Of a stretch of DNA of 64,000 nt, positions 7,802 to 16,245 are shown piece by piece. The stretch spans positions 124,001 through 188,000 of the forward strand of contig NZ_JACHBD010000006.1 in NCBI RefSeq assembly GCF_014200175.1, written 5' to 3'. The notes under the pieces are model-generated. The model worked only from the letters and a program-made list of their open reading frames with translations, had not been told where the DNA came from and searched no databases. This DNA is from Rhizobium lentis (GTDB lineage: Bacteria > Pseudomonadota > Alphaproteobacteria > Rhizobiales > Rhizobiaceae). The first letter of the stretch is position 1. The number at the start of each line of letters is the position of its first letter. The position numbers were made by a program, and so were the translations under genes.

Positions 7802-9085
7802 TCAAGCGGATTGCAGCGCCAGTTCCAGATCGGCAACCAGGTCATCGGGATGCTCGATGCCGATCGACAGGCGGATCGTCGATTCCAGCACGCCGATCCG
7901 CTCCCTTACATCGGCGGGCACGCCGGAATGCGTCATCGTAGCAGGATGGCTCGCCAGCGATTCCGTGCCGCCGAGGCTGACGGCGAGTTTGAAAACCTGC
8001 AGCGCATTCAGGAATTTGAACGAGGCCGGCTGACCGCCGCGGATGTCGAAGGAGAAGGTCGAGCCGGCGCCGCTGCATTGCGCGGCGAAGGTGCGCCCCG
8101 ACGGCGATTCCGGATCGTGGTAGGGCAGGTAGTGGACCTTCTCGACCTTCGGGTGATCGCGCAGGAAATCGGCGACGGCCCGCGCATTGCTGTTTGCCCG
8201 CTCCATGCGCAGCTGCAATGTTTCCAGAGACCGGCCGAGCATCCAGCAGGAATGCGGATCGAGCTGGGTGCCGATCGCGCCGCGCAGCGCCTTGACCTGC
8301 TTGACGACGGCCTTGCGGCCGAGAACGGCCCCGGCGATCAGATCGGAATGACCGCCGACATATTTGGTCAGCGAATAGAGCGAGATGTCGGCGCCGTGCT
8401 CGATCGGCCGCTGGAACACCGGGCCGAGCAGGGTGTTGTCGCAGACGATGATCGGCGTGTGCCCCTGCTTTGCGCCGATCGCATCGGCGACGCGCCGGAT
8501 CATCGCGACGTCGACCAGGCTGTTGGTCGGATTGGCTGGTGTTTCGATCAGGATGACGGAGACGCGGCCCTTGGCCACCGCCTCGTCCGCCGCCTTCTGC
8601 ACCGAATTTTCGCTGACACCATCGGCAAAGCCGACCGCGGCGACGCCGAAATTGAGGAAGGTCTTTGCCAGCAAGGTTTCCGTGCCGCCGTAGAGCGGCT
8701 GCGAATGCAGGATCGCATCGCCCGGCCGGACGAAGGCGAACAAGGTGGTGGCGATCGCCGCCATGCCTGAGGAAAACAGCGCGCCGCTTTCGGTCTTCTC
8801 ATAGACGGCAAGCCTGTCCTCGACGATCTCACTGTTGGGATGATTGAAGCGTGAATAGACGAGGCCCGCCCCCTTACCGGCCGGCGGCTCGCGCCGGCCC
8901 GATACGTAATCGAAGAAGTCTCGGCCATCCTCGGCAGAATTGAAGACGAAGGTGGAGGTGAGGAATACCGGCGGCTTGACCGCCCCTTCCGAGAGCTCAG
9001 GGTCATAGCCGTAGTTCAGCATCTGCGTTTCGGGATGCAGTGCATGATTGCCGATATGCGTTTTGGAAGGATGCGGGGCGGTCAT
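7802..9085 (-). CDS. Cystathionine gamma-synthase/sulfhydrylase-family PLP enzyme
   Basis: 427 residues. The PLP lysine sits in [12 protein letters not shown] (Lys ~241), preceded by [17 protein letters not shown] and SSGMAAI are further Cys/Met-metabolism family marks. Members catalyse gamma-replacement or gamma-elimination on homoserine esters, cystathionine or methionine. The exact reaction (synthase, O-acylhomoserine sulfhydrylase or lyase) is not decidable from these motifs, so no symbol is given. The gene stands alone on the minus strand, convergent with the cupin gene. The 86-bp leader does not resemble a SAM-II riboswitch. Confidence 0.9.
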   Translation of the reverse strand: MTAPHPSKTHIGNHALHPETQMLNYGYDPELSEGAVKPPVFLTSTFVFNSAEDGRDFFDYVSGRREPPAGKGAGLVYSRFNHPNSEIVEDRLAVYEKTESGALFSSGMAAIATTLFAFVRPGDAILHSQPLYGGTETLLAKTFLNFGVAAVGFADGVSENSVQKAADEAVAKGRVSVILIETPANPTNSLVDVAMIRRVADAIGAKQGHTPIIVCDNTLLGPVFQRPIEHGADISLYSLTKYVGGHSDLIAGAVLGRKAVVKQVKALRGAIGTQLDPHSCWMLGRSLETLQLRMERANSNARAVADFLRDHPKVEKVHYLPYHDPESPSGRTFAAQCSGAGSTFSFDIRGGQPASFKFLNALQVFKLAVSLGGTESLASHPATMTHSGVPADVRERIGVLESTIRLSIGIEHPDDLVADLELALQSA

Positions 9086-9171
9086 GATCGTCTCCTCTGT
9101 CGAACCTGCCGAAGCACAAAATACATCAAAACCGCATCGAAGCAGCGGGCATCAATGCCGCTCCTTAACGG

Positions 9172-10251
9172 TCAGCTCACGGTCTCGCCTAAAGTGTCTG
9201 CGACATAGGCCCCGCGCGCGCCCATCGGCAGCGGCTGCCCCGTCGTCGTGTCCTTGGCCGTCTGATGCTCGAGCTCGGCGTTCAGTTCCGCACCGACGAT
9301 GAGGATGACGACGGAAAGCCAAATCCAGATGAGGAAGCCGATCAACGCGCCAAGCGTGCCGTATGTCGCATTATAGTTGGCGAAATGCTCGAGATAGAAG
9401 GAGAAGCCGAGCGACATGACGGTCCAGGCGAGCGTCGTCAGAGCAGCGCCCCATGTCATCCACCGCACTCTGGCGGGCTCGCGGCTCGGGCCGAAGCGAT
9501 AGACCAGCATAACCGCGACCACCACCACCAGCAGCAGCAGTGGCCATCTGAGAAGGAGCGCCATTTGCTCCTTGAACTGGTCAAGCCACAGAAAGGAGAG
9601 CACAAGCGGCATCACGCCGACGAGGGCAACCATCAGGACGGCGAAGAATATTGCGCATAAGGTGAAGCAGAAGCCGATCAGGTTCAGTCGCACGAGGCTC
9701 CGTTTCTCATCCTCCTCATAGGCCACGTTCATCGCATCGAAGATCGCGAGCGTGCCGCTATGCGTGCTCCAGAGCGCGATGGCGAGACCCACGAAGAAGG
9801 TGATTCCGAGCGTGCTTTCGCGTCGTTCGATGAGCGCCGTCAGTTGGTCGGCGAGAAGATCGAAGGCCCCCGGCGGTAGGAGGACGACCAATTCGCGAAG
9901 ATGTTCGGATATGGTGAGCGGATCGGCAACCAGTCCGTAGAGGGCGACGAGCGCCGCCAGCGCCGGAAAAATCGCCAGCAACAGATAGAAGGTCACCCCG
10001 GCGGCGATGAGCGTGACCCGGTCGTTCAGGATCTCGTGGAAGACCCGCCAGAATACGTCACGAAGGCCGCTGAGCGGAATGGCCTCCGGCGTCGCCGCGC
10101 TGCGCCCATGATCGTCGCCGCCCCGGGCGGTATCGCTGGACAGGGCGACAGTGCCACGCTGCCTTGCCTGGAGGACAACAAACGCGCCGATCGCTGCGGC
10201 CATCACCGTCGCTGCGATCGAGAACCTCTTGAGGCGGAACGCATCTGCCAT
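9172..10251 (-). CDS. YihY/BrkB-family inner-membrane protein
   Basis: 359 residues from the ATG at 10251, with GGAGG about 10 bases upstream. An N-terminal membrane segment (FSIAATVMAAAIGAFVVL) and a linker precede the family core: VFWRVFHEILNDR, LIAAGVTFYLLLAIFPAL, then further hydrophobic helices, ending with an acidic and polar tail. BrkB/YihY proteins are multi-pass membrane proteins of uncertain function, once called RNase BN or virulence factors. No operon partner. Confidence 0.9.
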   Translation of the reverse strand: MADAFRLKRFSIAATVMAAAIGAFVVLQARQRGTVALSSDTARGGDDHGRSAATPEAIPLSGLRDVFWRVFHEILNDRVTLIAAGVTFYLLLAIFPALAALVALYGLVADPLTISEHLRELVVLLPPGAFDLLADQLTALIERRESTLGITFFVGLAIALWSTHSGTLAIFDAMNVAYEEDEKRSLVRLNLIGFCFTLCAIFFAVLMVALVGVMPLVLSFLWLDQFKEQMALLLRWPLLLLVVVVAVMLVYRFGPSREPARVRWMTWGAALTTLAWTVMSLGFSFYLEHFANYNATYGTLGALIGFLIWIWLSVVILIVGAELNAELEHQTAKDTTTGQPLPMGARGAYVADTLGETVS

Positions 10252-10685
10252 TATCCCTATCCTCCGATTTGCTGCGTGGATAACGCCGATTGCCGCTAAA
10301 GGATGCAAGCCGTAGCTTTCCTGCAGAAATTCCCGGGGCAGGGGAGGGCTGACGCCCTAAAAGAGACCAGCCCCATGAAGTTTGGCAGATTATAAGCAAC
10401 TGATTTTGTTGGAACTCTCCCGCACTACGGAAGCAAAACCGGACTTTGGTTTCGTTACCGCTTTGTTAGGGTGATATCGACAGGGGCTGTAGTGTGGCGC
10501 CCCTGAGCGTCGGAACCTGGAAAACGCGTCCCAAGGCTGAATCCCGGCAGGCGAAAAAGTCCTTGCACACATCAGTAGCGCCGTCGGCGATGGCCAGCAA
10601 TAGCCGCTCCCTTATCCGCGATTGGCTCGTCGAGCGGCAGGATCTGGCATGCCGACCGACAAAGGGAGTGGACGGCAGGAAATCC
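10252..10685. other. Intergenic, no gene seen
   Basis: 434 bp between two minus-strand genes, holding the 5' side of the BrkB gene and the 3' side of the cyclase gene. Short open frames here lack ribosome sites and recognisable motifs. I found no strong terminator. Confidence 0.5.
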
Positions 10686-12428
10686 TTATTCCGGGAGGCC
10701 GGCCTTGCGCAACGCCGACGCCAGCCCCTTCATGAGCTGCGGCCGCACGACATCCATTCGCACGAAACCACCGATCGTCCAGTCCGGCGCAACCTTCAGC
10801 AATCGCGTGGCGGCCGCTCGCGCAGCCTCCAAACGATCGAGATTGGCGTAGCTTGCCACCAGGCTAGCGTGGAGAATGCTGAAGCCCGGGTTCACCTGAA
10901 CTCCCAGGGCCGAGTATTTCACGGCATCCTCGAACCGCCCGGTAAATAGGCTGACCCATGCCAATGCTAGATAGGAATGATAGTTCATCGGATCGAGCGG
11001 ACTGAGCCGAAGGGCCTTGAACGCGTGATCGCGGGACCGGTCGTAGATCTCGTTGAACATATGCACCATCGCACTCAGCCCGTAGGTGAGCGACGAATTG
11101 CTGTCCAGCATCAAAGCCCGGTCGAGTGCGTTGATCGACCGCTCGTAGTCATGGGTGATCGTGGCATGAACGAAGGCTCCGAGGCACAGCGCCTGCGGAT
11201 CGTCCGAGCCGGTGGCGAGCGCCGCATCGGCGTGGCTGAGCGCCGCGGCCCTGTCCTTGGGATCGAAGCCACCGCGCAGGAAGCGCTGCTCGTATCCCCA
11301 GGCGGCGTAACCGTGCGCGGCGGCATAGTTGGGATCAAGGCGCAAAGCTTCAGCCAGCAACCGCAATGCTTCGCTCGTGTCCGCGGGGGTATTGGCATAG
11401 CTGTGCGGCAATGCGCGAAGGAAAAAGTCATAAGCGTCCAGGCTGTCAGGCCGCTTGCGGCGCGCCCGCTCTATCTCCGCACGCCTGATTGTCGGTTCGA
11501 GCGTCCCGACGATGCGCTCGGTCAACTGGTCCTGCAAATCGAAAATGTCCTCGGCCGCACCTTCGAACTTGTCGGCCCAGATATAGGTGGCGCTCTTCCC
11601 TTCAATCAATTGCGCGCTGATGCGCACTCGGCTTGCCGCCCGCCTGATGCTGCCTTCCAGCACGTAGCGGACGCCCAGTTCTCTGGCGATCTGCCTGACG
11701 TCGGTCGCCCTGTTTTTATAAGCGAAGGTGGAATTTCGCGCGATGACGAACAGGCTCGGAACTTTAGAGAGGTTGGTGATGACATCCTCGACCAGCCCAT
11801 CGGCAAAGTACTCCTGCTCAGGATCACCGCTCATGTTCGCAAAGGCCAGCACGGCTATCGACGGTTTGTTCGGCAAAGTAGGCGGCCTGGACAGCCGCGC
11901 CAGCGGGGACGTTCCTTCCTGCACGAGACGGTGAACCGTGATCGGCTCGGCAATGTTTTTGACCTGCTGCTCACCCATCGCTTCAAACCCGAAGGAGAGC
12001 GTCTTTTCGACCTCACGCGCGACTTTGCCGGAGATGCCGACACCGCCAGGATCGGCGAGCTGCTGCAAACGCGCCGACACGTTGACGCCATCGCCATAAC
12101 AGTCATCGCCGTCGACGATGACTTCGCCGAGATTGAGCCCTATTCTCAATTCGAGCCGCTCGTTCTCCTTCACCTCGGCGTTGCGCTCCTTGAGCGCCCG
12201 CTGCAGCGACACCGCGCATTCGACAGCATCCACGACGCTGCCGAACTCGGCGAGCAACCCGTCGCCCATGAGCTTGAAGATGCGGCCGCGCCGCTTTGCG
12301 ATTTCCGGCTCGATTAGTTCTTTTCGAATCCCGACGAGACGCTCGAACGTCCCGGTCTCATCACGCTCCATCAGCGCCGAGTATCCAACGACGTCAGCCG
12401 CAAGAATGGCCGCAAGCTTCCTCTCCAT
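10686..12428 (-). CDS. Class III adenylate/guanylate cyclase with TolB-like and TPR region
   Basis: 580 residues from the ATG at 12428, which has a G-rich ribosome site. A soluble cyclase catalytic domain opens the protein: AAILAADVVGYSALM with a metal-binding Asp, LMGDGLLAEF, and RIGLNLGEVIVDGDD followed by GDGVNVSARL (~residues 5-165). Next comes a segment like the FlgO/TolB N-terminal fold (PSIAVLAFANMSGDPEQEYF), then tetratricopeptide-like helices to the end. This composite is widespread in rhizobia, where many such paralogues occur. It should make cAMP or cGMP in the cytosol, with the TPR part receiving a protein signal. It is monocistronic. Confidence 0.93.
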   Translation of the reverse strand: MERKLAAILAADVVGYSALMERDETGTFERLVGIRKELIEPEIAKRRGRIFKLMGDGLLAEFGSVVDAVECAVSLQRALKERNAEVKENERLELRIGLNLGEVIVDGDDCYGDGVNVSARLQQLADPGGVGISGKVAREVEKTLSFGFEAMGEQQVKNIAEPITVHRLVQEGTSPLARLSRPPTLPNKPSIAVLAFANMSGDPEQEYFADGLVEDVITNLSKVPSLFVIARNSTFAYKNRATDVRQIARELGVRYVLEGSIRRAASRVRISAQLIEGKSATYIWADKFEGAAEDIFDLQDQLTERIVGTLEPTIRRAEIERARRKRPDSLDAYDFFLRALPHSYANTPADTSEALRLLAEALRLDPNYAAAHGYAAWGYEQRFLRGGFDPKDRAAALSHADAALATGSDDPQALCLGAFVHATITHDYERSINALDRALMLDSNSSLTYGLSAMVHMFNEIYDRSRDHAFKALRLSPLDPMNYHSYLALAWVSLFTGRFEDAVKYSALGVQVNPGFSILHASLVASYANLDRLEAARAAATRLLKVAPDWTIGGFVRMDVVRPQLMKGLASALRKAGLPE

Positions 12429-12591
12429 AGCCCCCCCACAAGACGACGTGCCAAACGTTAACACACAAACAAGTGGCGACCTATAAACCACCATATCGAC
12501 CCATTCGGCGCACCGTCCTATGGCGGCACAGCGAACCGAACCGTTGATCGGCGGCAGCGGCTGCATGAGACGGAGGAGCGCCGATCATCCA

Positions 12592-12607
12592 GTTGTCCGC
12601 GGACAAC
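12592..12607. promoter_or_regulatory. 16-bp perfect palindrome, copy 1
   Basis: GTTGTCCGCGGACAAC is its own reverse complement. An identical copy starts at 12671, 79 bp centre to centre. It lies upstream of the minus-strand cyclase start (12428) and upstream of the plus-strand GFA gene (13041). A dimeric repressor site is likely; no binder is known from sequence. Confidence 0.6.
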
Positions 12608-12670
12608 AAGGATTGCGATGGCAGTTTGCCGGAGCAGAACGGTCCCGCCTGTTGTGGCGGCAGCGGGATA

Positions 12671-12686
12671 GTTGTCCGCGGACAAC
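12671..12686. promoter_or_regulatory. 16-bp perfect palindrome, copy 2
   Basis: Identical to the site at 12592-12607. The exact duplication of a CG-centred 16-mer within 100 bp is very unlikely by chance and points to cooperative binding or DNA looping. Confidence 0.6.
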
Positions 12687-12872
12687 GCAGCACCGAACCC
12701 GCTGACGTAGCCGCGCCATGGCGCGTTGCACCTGCGCAGTATTGACGCAACCCCCAGGCTTGAATTCGCCGTTTTGCCTCACTACCTCGTAACGATCCGA
12801 CGCGCCACACTCCTCCTCGGCTGCGTCGGCCCGATGGACAGCACTCCTCCTCCCATGCTGTCGGTCACTATT

Positions 12873-12904
12873 GAAGCCCGGCGCCTTCTCCCGCGCCGGG
12901 CTTC
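12873..12904. other. 12-bp perfect stem-loop
   Basis: GAAGCCCGGCGC and GCGCCGGGCTTC form a perfect stem around an 8-base loop. There is no clean T run on either side, so it is a weak terminator at best. The stretch between it and the GFA gene has no confident gene. Confidence 0.6.
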
Positions 12905-13040
12905 TGCTCCTCCAAAAAGCACCAGCGCGTCCGCCTCCCTACGAACCTCGCGGTCGGGCCTTGAGCGCCAGACCCTATGCTCTCCGACATCTGTCATCGA
13001 GTGCCCGTCAGGGTCGACAGCGAAGCAAGCGAGATTGGAC

Positions 13041-13493
13041 ATGAAAAGACTTGCACAATGCCACTGCGGATCACTCCGCGCGAAGACCTCAGGCGACCCA
13101 CTGATGGTGAGCCTATGCCACTGGCGCGACTGCCAGCGCAGTACTGGCGCGGTGGCGGGCAGCGGCGCGGTCTTCGAGAAAGCCGAGGTGACTACCGAGG
13201 GAAAGTGGAAGCTCTTCGAGCGCGCCGGTGCGGACGGGCGCAAGGTTCGCTTCCACTTCTGCCCGAACTGCGGAACCTCCTTGTATTGGGAGGGCGATTT
13301 CAATCCGAATCTCCGCATCGTCGCCGTCGGCGCCTTCGCGGACCCGACGTTCCCCGCGCCCCTGGTTTCCGTCTACGAACGATCCAGGCATGACTGGTTG
13401 CAGCTTCCGGACGGCATGGCGCGTGCGCAGCGGGGATTGGTTTCGCTGGCCGCTACGGTAGATGACCGGCCGCTTGGCGAGCGGATGCGCTGA
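13041..13493 (+). CDS. GFA/CENP-V-family zinc protein
   Basis: 150 residues from the ATG at 13041. Zinc-binding cysteines occur in the expected order: QCHCGS near the N-terminus, CHWRDCQRSTG, and FCPNCGTSLYW. This is the glutathione-dependent formaldehyde-activating (GFA) fold; most members have no proven activity, and the glutathione link to formaldehyde is not general. It stands alone on the plus strand, with a 12-bp hairpin and the twin palindromes upstream. Confidence 0.9.
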   Translation: MKRLAQCHCGSLRAKTSGDPLMVSLCHWRDCQRSTGAVAGSGAVFEKAEVTTEGKWKLFERAGADGRKVRFHFCPNCGTSLYWEGDFNPNLRIVAVGAFADPTFPAPLVSVYERSRHDWLQLPDGMARAQRGLVSLAATVDDRPLGERMR

Positions 13494-13549
13494 ATCAGAA
13501 GTCGCGGTTGGGCCCACTTTGAGCCGGTGTCTGACAGATAATCTCCATG

Positions 13550-13909
13550 GGCTCACCGCTCACCTCGACTCGCCAGGGAGATTGGAAATATTCCGATCGA
13601 TACCGAGCCGTTCCCAGGCCGGCTTATCATACCGATCGAGCACGAATGCATCGCTCACCGACAGCGGCGCGACGACACGCGGTCGTCCCATCCTCCCGCA
13701 TACACCCGGAAATCGCAATGATCGCCCCATTCAGCCGAAGAGCTCATATAGAGAACAGGCTGGCCGAACCGGTGGTAGCGGCCGGCGCTCTTCTCATCTG
13801 GAGGGTCGAGCACCTGATCGAGGCGTTCGGCAAGCACGGAACGAAAGAAGCGCCTGCTTATCTTGCAGAAGATGCAAGACGGTTCGCGTATTGGCGGCTG
13901 CTGTTCCAT
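13550..13909 (-). pseudogene. RES-domain (toxin-type) gene broken by two frameshifts
   Basis: The minus strand reads FFRSVLAERLDQVL and then AGRYHRFGQPVLYMSSSAEW in one frame, AIIAISGCMREDG in a second, and RVVAPLSVSDAFVLDRYDK up to NISNLPGESR and a stop at 13550 in a third. Together they make a RES-domain core: the Arg-Tyr/Trp entry motif with xPVLYxxSS is characteristic. RES proteins are NAD-degrading toxins usually paired with an Xre-type antitoxin. No antitoxin gene is visible upstream (13910-14130). The start at 13909 is a guess. A dead remnant of a toxin-antitoxin module is the best reading. Confidence 0.7.
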
Positions 13910-14132
13910 ATGGGGCCTCAGAATTGTCGGCGTGGGAAACCGGGAGCTATCGGTAATCGCTGACAAAAAATCGCGTCAACTACATGGCTGCCCGTTTTGC
14001 ATCAGGGAGCAGAGGAAATAAAGGCCGAAATCACTTCCGCAACAGCAACCATCCAAACAAATTCAATGTGTTAATTTCTCTTGGCCGATGGAGAATACCT
14101 ACCGCCAGCGAACCAAATCTTGATTGCCATCA

Positions 14133-14726
14133 TCAAGCGGGAGCAGGCGAGCCCAAATCGCCGGCGGCAACGCTCAAAATGTGATGCTGGATTGCTGCTG
14201 CGCTGACCTCTGCGGTTTTGCCAGTCACGTCCAAATCCAGGGTAAATCGATGTTTGGGATCGAACACGCGCGCTTGTCTGCTTTTCTCTCTGGAGGCTTG
14301 CGCGTCAATTGACTTCAGCCGGTCGCGACGCGCGGGCGTCGAAATACGGCGCGCCAATTCCTCCTCGTCGCAAAGCAATCTAATCGGCACCAGCAGCGCC
14401 CCACACCGTCGGGCCGCGTCGGAGATCTGCTGGTACGTGCGAGCGCTACGTTCGTCGCCGTCGATACCGGCATGGGTGAAGATGAAGTTCGCTGGGGGAG
14501 GGCAGTATGCGACAATTGCATCCAGCACCGCTTGCCGCACTCTGCCGGTGTACTCCCAGATTCCTGTCGGAAGCGGTGTCACGCCGTCGTCATCGAGCAC
14601 GCGGAGTATCGGATTATTGAACCAATGATTATCGATGATCTTTGCAGGAAAGAGCGAACTCAACTCAGTCGCGATCGTCAGCTTCCCAACGCCGGGGAAG
14701 CCCATCAGCAAAACGAAAATGCTCAT
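14133..14726 (-). CDS. P-loop ATPase/kinase-like protein
   Basis: 197 residues. The Walker A loop GFPGVGKLT lies at residues ~9-17, right after an N-terminal beta strand, as in small kinases of the AAA_33, chloramphenicol phosphotransferase or zeta-toxin type. LLVPIRLLCDEEELARRI followed by a run of Arg/Lys is typical of the lid region of these nucleoside-kinase folds. The Walker A Ser/Thr is displaced (GKLT rather than GKST). Substrate unknown. It sits among decaying genes but is itself intact. Confidence 0.75.
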   Translation of the reverse strand: MSIFVLLMGFPGVGKLTIATELSSLFPAKIIDNHWFNNPILRVLDDDGVTPLPTGIWEYTGRVRQAVLDAIVAYCPPPANFIFTHAGIDGDERSARTYQQISDAARRCGALLVPIRLLCDEEELARRISTPARRDRLKSIDAQASREKSRQARVFDPKHRFTLDLDVTGKTAEVSAAAIQHHILSVAAGDLGSPAPA

Positions 14727-14833
14727 GGCGGTGTCAGCTTTCCAATCTCACGCTGAGAGATCGGCAGAATAGGGGAAATCGCGGAGGTCGCAATGGCCGC
14801 GTCAACGGCGCCCTGCGTCGGATCCCCCACCGC

Positions 14834-15150
14834 TCACACCACCAGCGACCCGTGCCTTTCAGCGACTGTCACCACCGCCCGCGTTCCGGCGTTGAACTCA
14901 AGGAAGTCCGCCTCGGTGCCGTCGCTGAAGATCACGCCGTGTTCCGGCATTTCGGAGACGATGGTCAACGACTGGGTATCGGAGACGAGGCCGGCGGCGA
15001 TGGTGGCGCCGGTGGTGCGGCTCGGGAAAAGTTCGCGGACGAAGTAGCGCAGATAATCCGCATCCCAGAGCAACATTGTCGGCAAGGTCGCGGAAGGCGA
15101 GCGCCATCAGCTGGCCGGGCATCATGCCGACCGAGGCGAGCGCCTGCAGC
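14834..15150 (-). pseudogene. Frameshifted gene relic of uncertain family
   Basis: One minus-strand frame reads [20 protein letters not shown] plus RDLADN, then coding sense passes to another frame ([17 protein letters not shown], then SEMPEHGVIFSDG, EADFLEFNAG, ending AERHGSLVV). Both halves look like real protein, so a frameshift near 15065 is likely. The second half resembles the end of a conserved rhizobial protein, but I cannot name it; an SPFH-like or NAD-kinase-like origin was considered and neither is secure. Confidence 0.45.
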
Positions 15151-15180
15151 ATTTTCGGATCGGCGTGCTCGAACGCATGA

Positions 15181-15541
15181 CAATGACGCCTTCAAACCGA
15201 TCGCGACCGTCGATCTCGCGATCTCTCGCTGTCGCCGGCTGGCCACTCCGTGCTTCTCCTGCGGCGGGCGAACGCACCCTTTCCGGCGAATGGGCCTTGC
15301 CGGGCGGCTGGATCCATATCGATGAGGATGCGGATCTGGAAGCTACGGCGCGGCGCGTGCTGAAGGAAAAGACCGCCGTCGGAACACCCTATCTCGAACA
15401 GCTGCAAACCACGGGCAGCCGCACCCGCCGAAACCGATTTCCTGGAGCCGGTCGAGTGCGAAATGCGCCGGGCCAGCAATCGGCCGGCCAGGTCCGATTG
15501 AAGCACATCCGGTCGCTCGCGCTCTTCGACCGGACGACCTG
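15181..15541 (+). pseudogene. NUDIX-domain (NrtR-like) gene relic
   Basis: Pieces in different plus frames read [21 protein letters not shown], then [27 protein letters not shown] and KEKTAV with YLEQLQT. This order matches NUDIX-fold proteins of the NrtR/ADP-ribose-pyrophosphatase-like group, in which the WALPGG-x-IxxDEDAxxAARRxL-xKTG block replaces the strict Nudix box. At least two frameshifts separate the pieces, and the C-terminal winged-helix part is not recognisable. It is divergent from the preceding relic. Confidence 0.65.
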
Positions 15542-15627
15542 AGACGCCCGATCAGGCGTTTCAATCGATGCTGCGTCTGCCGGTCGAAAGGTGCCAGACC
15601 TTCCACATATTTGTCAGCAGCTTTTGC

Positions 15628-15652
15628 GGAACAATGACCTGCCAGTGAGGTT
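15628..15652 (+). promoter_or_regulatory. Candidate RpoE2/EcfG-type promoter
   Basis: GGAAC, 18 bases, then TT matches the general-stress ECF consensus GGAAC-N18/19-TT known from Sinorhizobium. It lies 45 bp before the start of the small exported-protein gene at 15697. Confidence 0.5.
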
Positions 15653-15696
15653 GTGGATAGGCCAATAAGGCAAAATTCCCCAAGGAGGATATCGCA

Positions 15697-16017
15697 ATGC
15701 GTATGAAACTCGTAGCAGCTTCGCTTTTTGCCATCGGCATGGCCACGTCGGCCTTCGCCCAATCCAATCCGGCGCCGGCCGGCGCCACAATCGATAAGAA
15801 CCAGGCTGATCAAGGTGGCGGCGCGAGCGGCGACACGAATGCCAAAAAGCCGATGGCAACCGATACCACCACGACCGGCTCCACGACCGGCGGCGCGATG
15901 AAAATGGACAAGACCAAGTGCCCCAATCCGGTCAACAACTCGGCAAACCTTCAGACGCAGGGCGGCACGAGTAATGCCACGCCGATGGACGAAGCCTGCG
16001 CTGCACACAACAATTGA
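15697..16017 (+). CDS. Small exported low-complexity protein, unknown function
   Basis: 106 residues with a good signal peptide (MRMKLVAASLFAIGMATSAFA, cut after AFA). The mature part is rich in Thr, Gly, Asn and Ala, with a DTTTTGSTTGGAMKMDKTKC stretch. Cysteines sit only near the end (one in KTKC, one in DEACAAHNN) and may form a disulfide in the periplasm. AAGGAGG lies 8 bases before the ATG, and a strong terminator follows, so the gene is monocistronic. The upstream stress-type promoter suggests induction by the general stress response. No family recognised. Confidence 0.8.
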   Translation: MRMKLVAASLFAIGMATSAFAQSNPAPAGATIDKNQADQGGGASGDTNAKKPMATDTTTTGSTTGGAMKMDKTKCPNPVNNSANLQTQGGTSNATPMDEACAAHNN

Positions 16018-16028
16018 GCGCTGCCTGC

Positions 16029-16060
16029 GAGAAAAACCCCGCTTCGGCGGGGTTTTTCTC
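16029..16060 (+). terminator. Strong rho-independent terminator
   Basis: A perfect 14-bp stem, GAGAAAAACCCCGC with GCGGGGTTTTTCTC, around a TTCG tetraloop, 12 bases after the stop codon. The A and T runs on its two sides make it bidirectional. Confidence 0.95.
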
Positions 16061-16214
16061 GTGAATACATGTGGCTTTCCGACACCCTCGTTCGAACATC
16101 CGTAAGAAGTTCCGCGTGAGTTGACCACAGCACTCAGGGGAAACCCCCGGGAGGCGGCATTTGCGTTCCGCAACGCCATCCCACCTTGACTCCCAGCAAA
16201 AGGACCGATATCAA

Positions 16215-16236
16215 TTTGGGTAATCGATAACCCAAA
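16215..16236. promoter_or_regulatory. LacI-type operator in front of the regulator gene
   Basis: TTTGGGT-A-ATCGAT-A-ACCCAAA: 7-bp arms with a palindromic CG-centred core, the classic LacI-family half-site geometry. It ends 10 bp before the GTG start at 16246, so autoregulation is likely. Confidence 0.75.
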
Positions 16237-16245
16237 GTAAACCCG

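Noticed and set aside
9086..9171. SAM riboswitch ahead of the PLP sulfur enzyme
   Set aside because: The leader lacks the conserved pseudoknot bases of SAM-II and any stable fold of other SAM classes.
10390..10572. A short frame between BrkB and cyclase genes
   Set aside because: No ribosome site, no motif and unusual composition.
12913..13040. Minus-strand LACFAVDPDGHSM fragment resembling a glyoxalase/VOC end
   Set aside because: Only one motif-like phrase; the rest is not VOC-like and no start or second motif exists.
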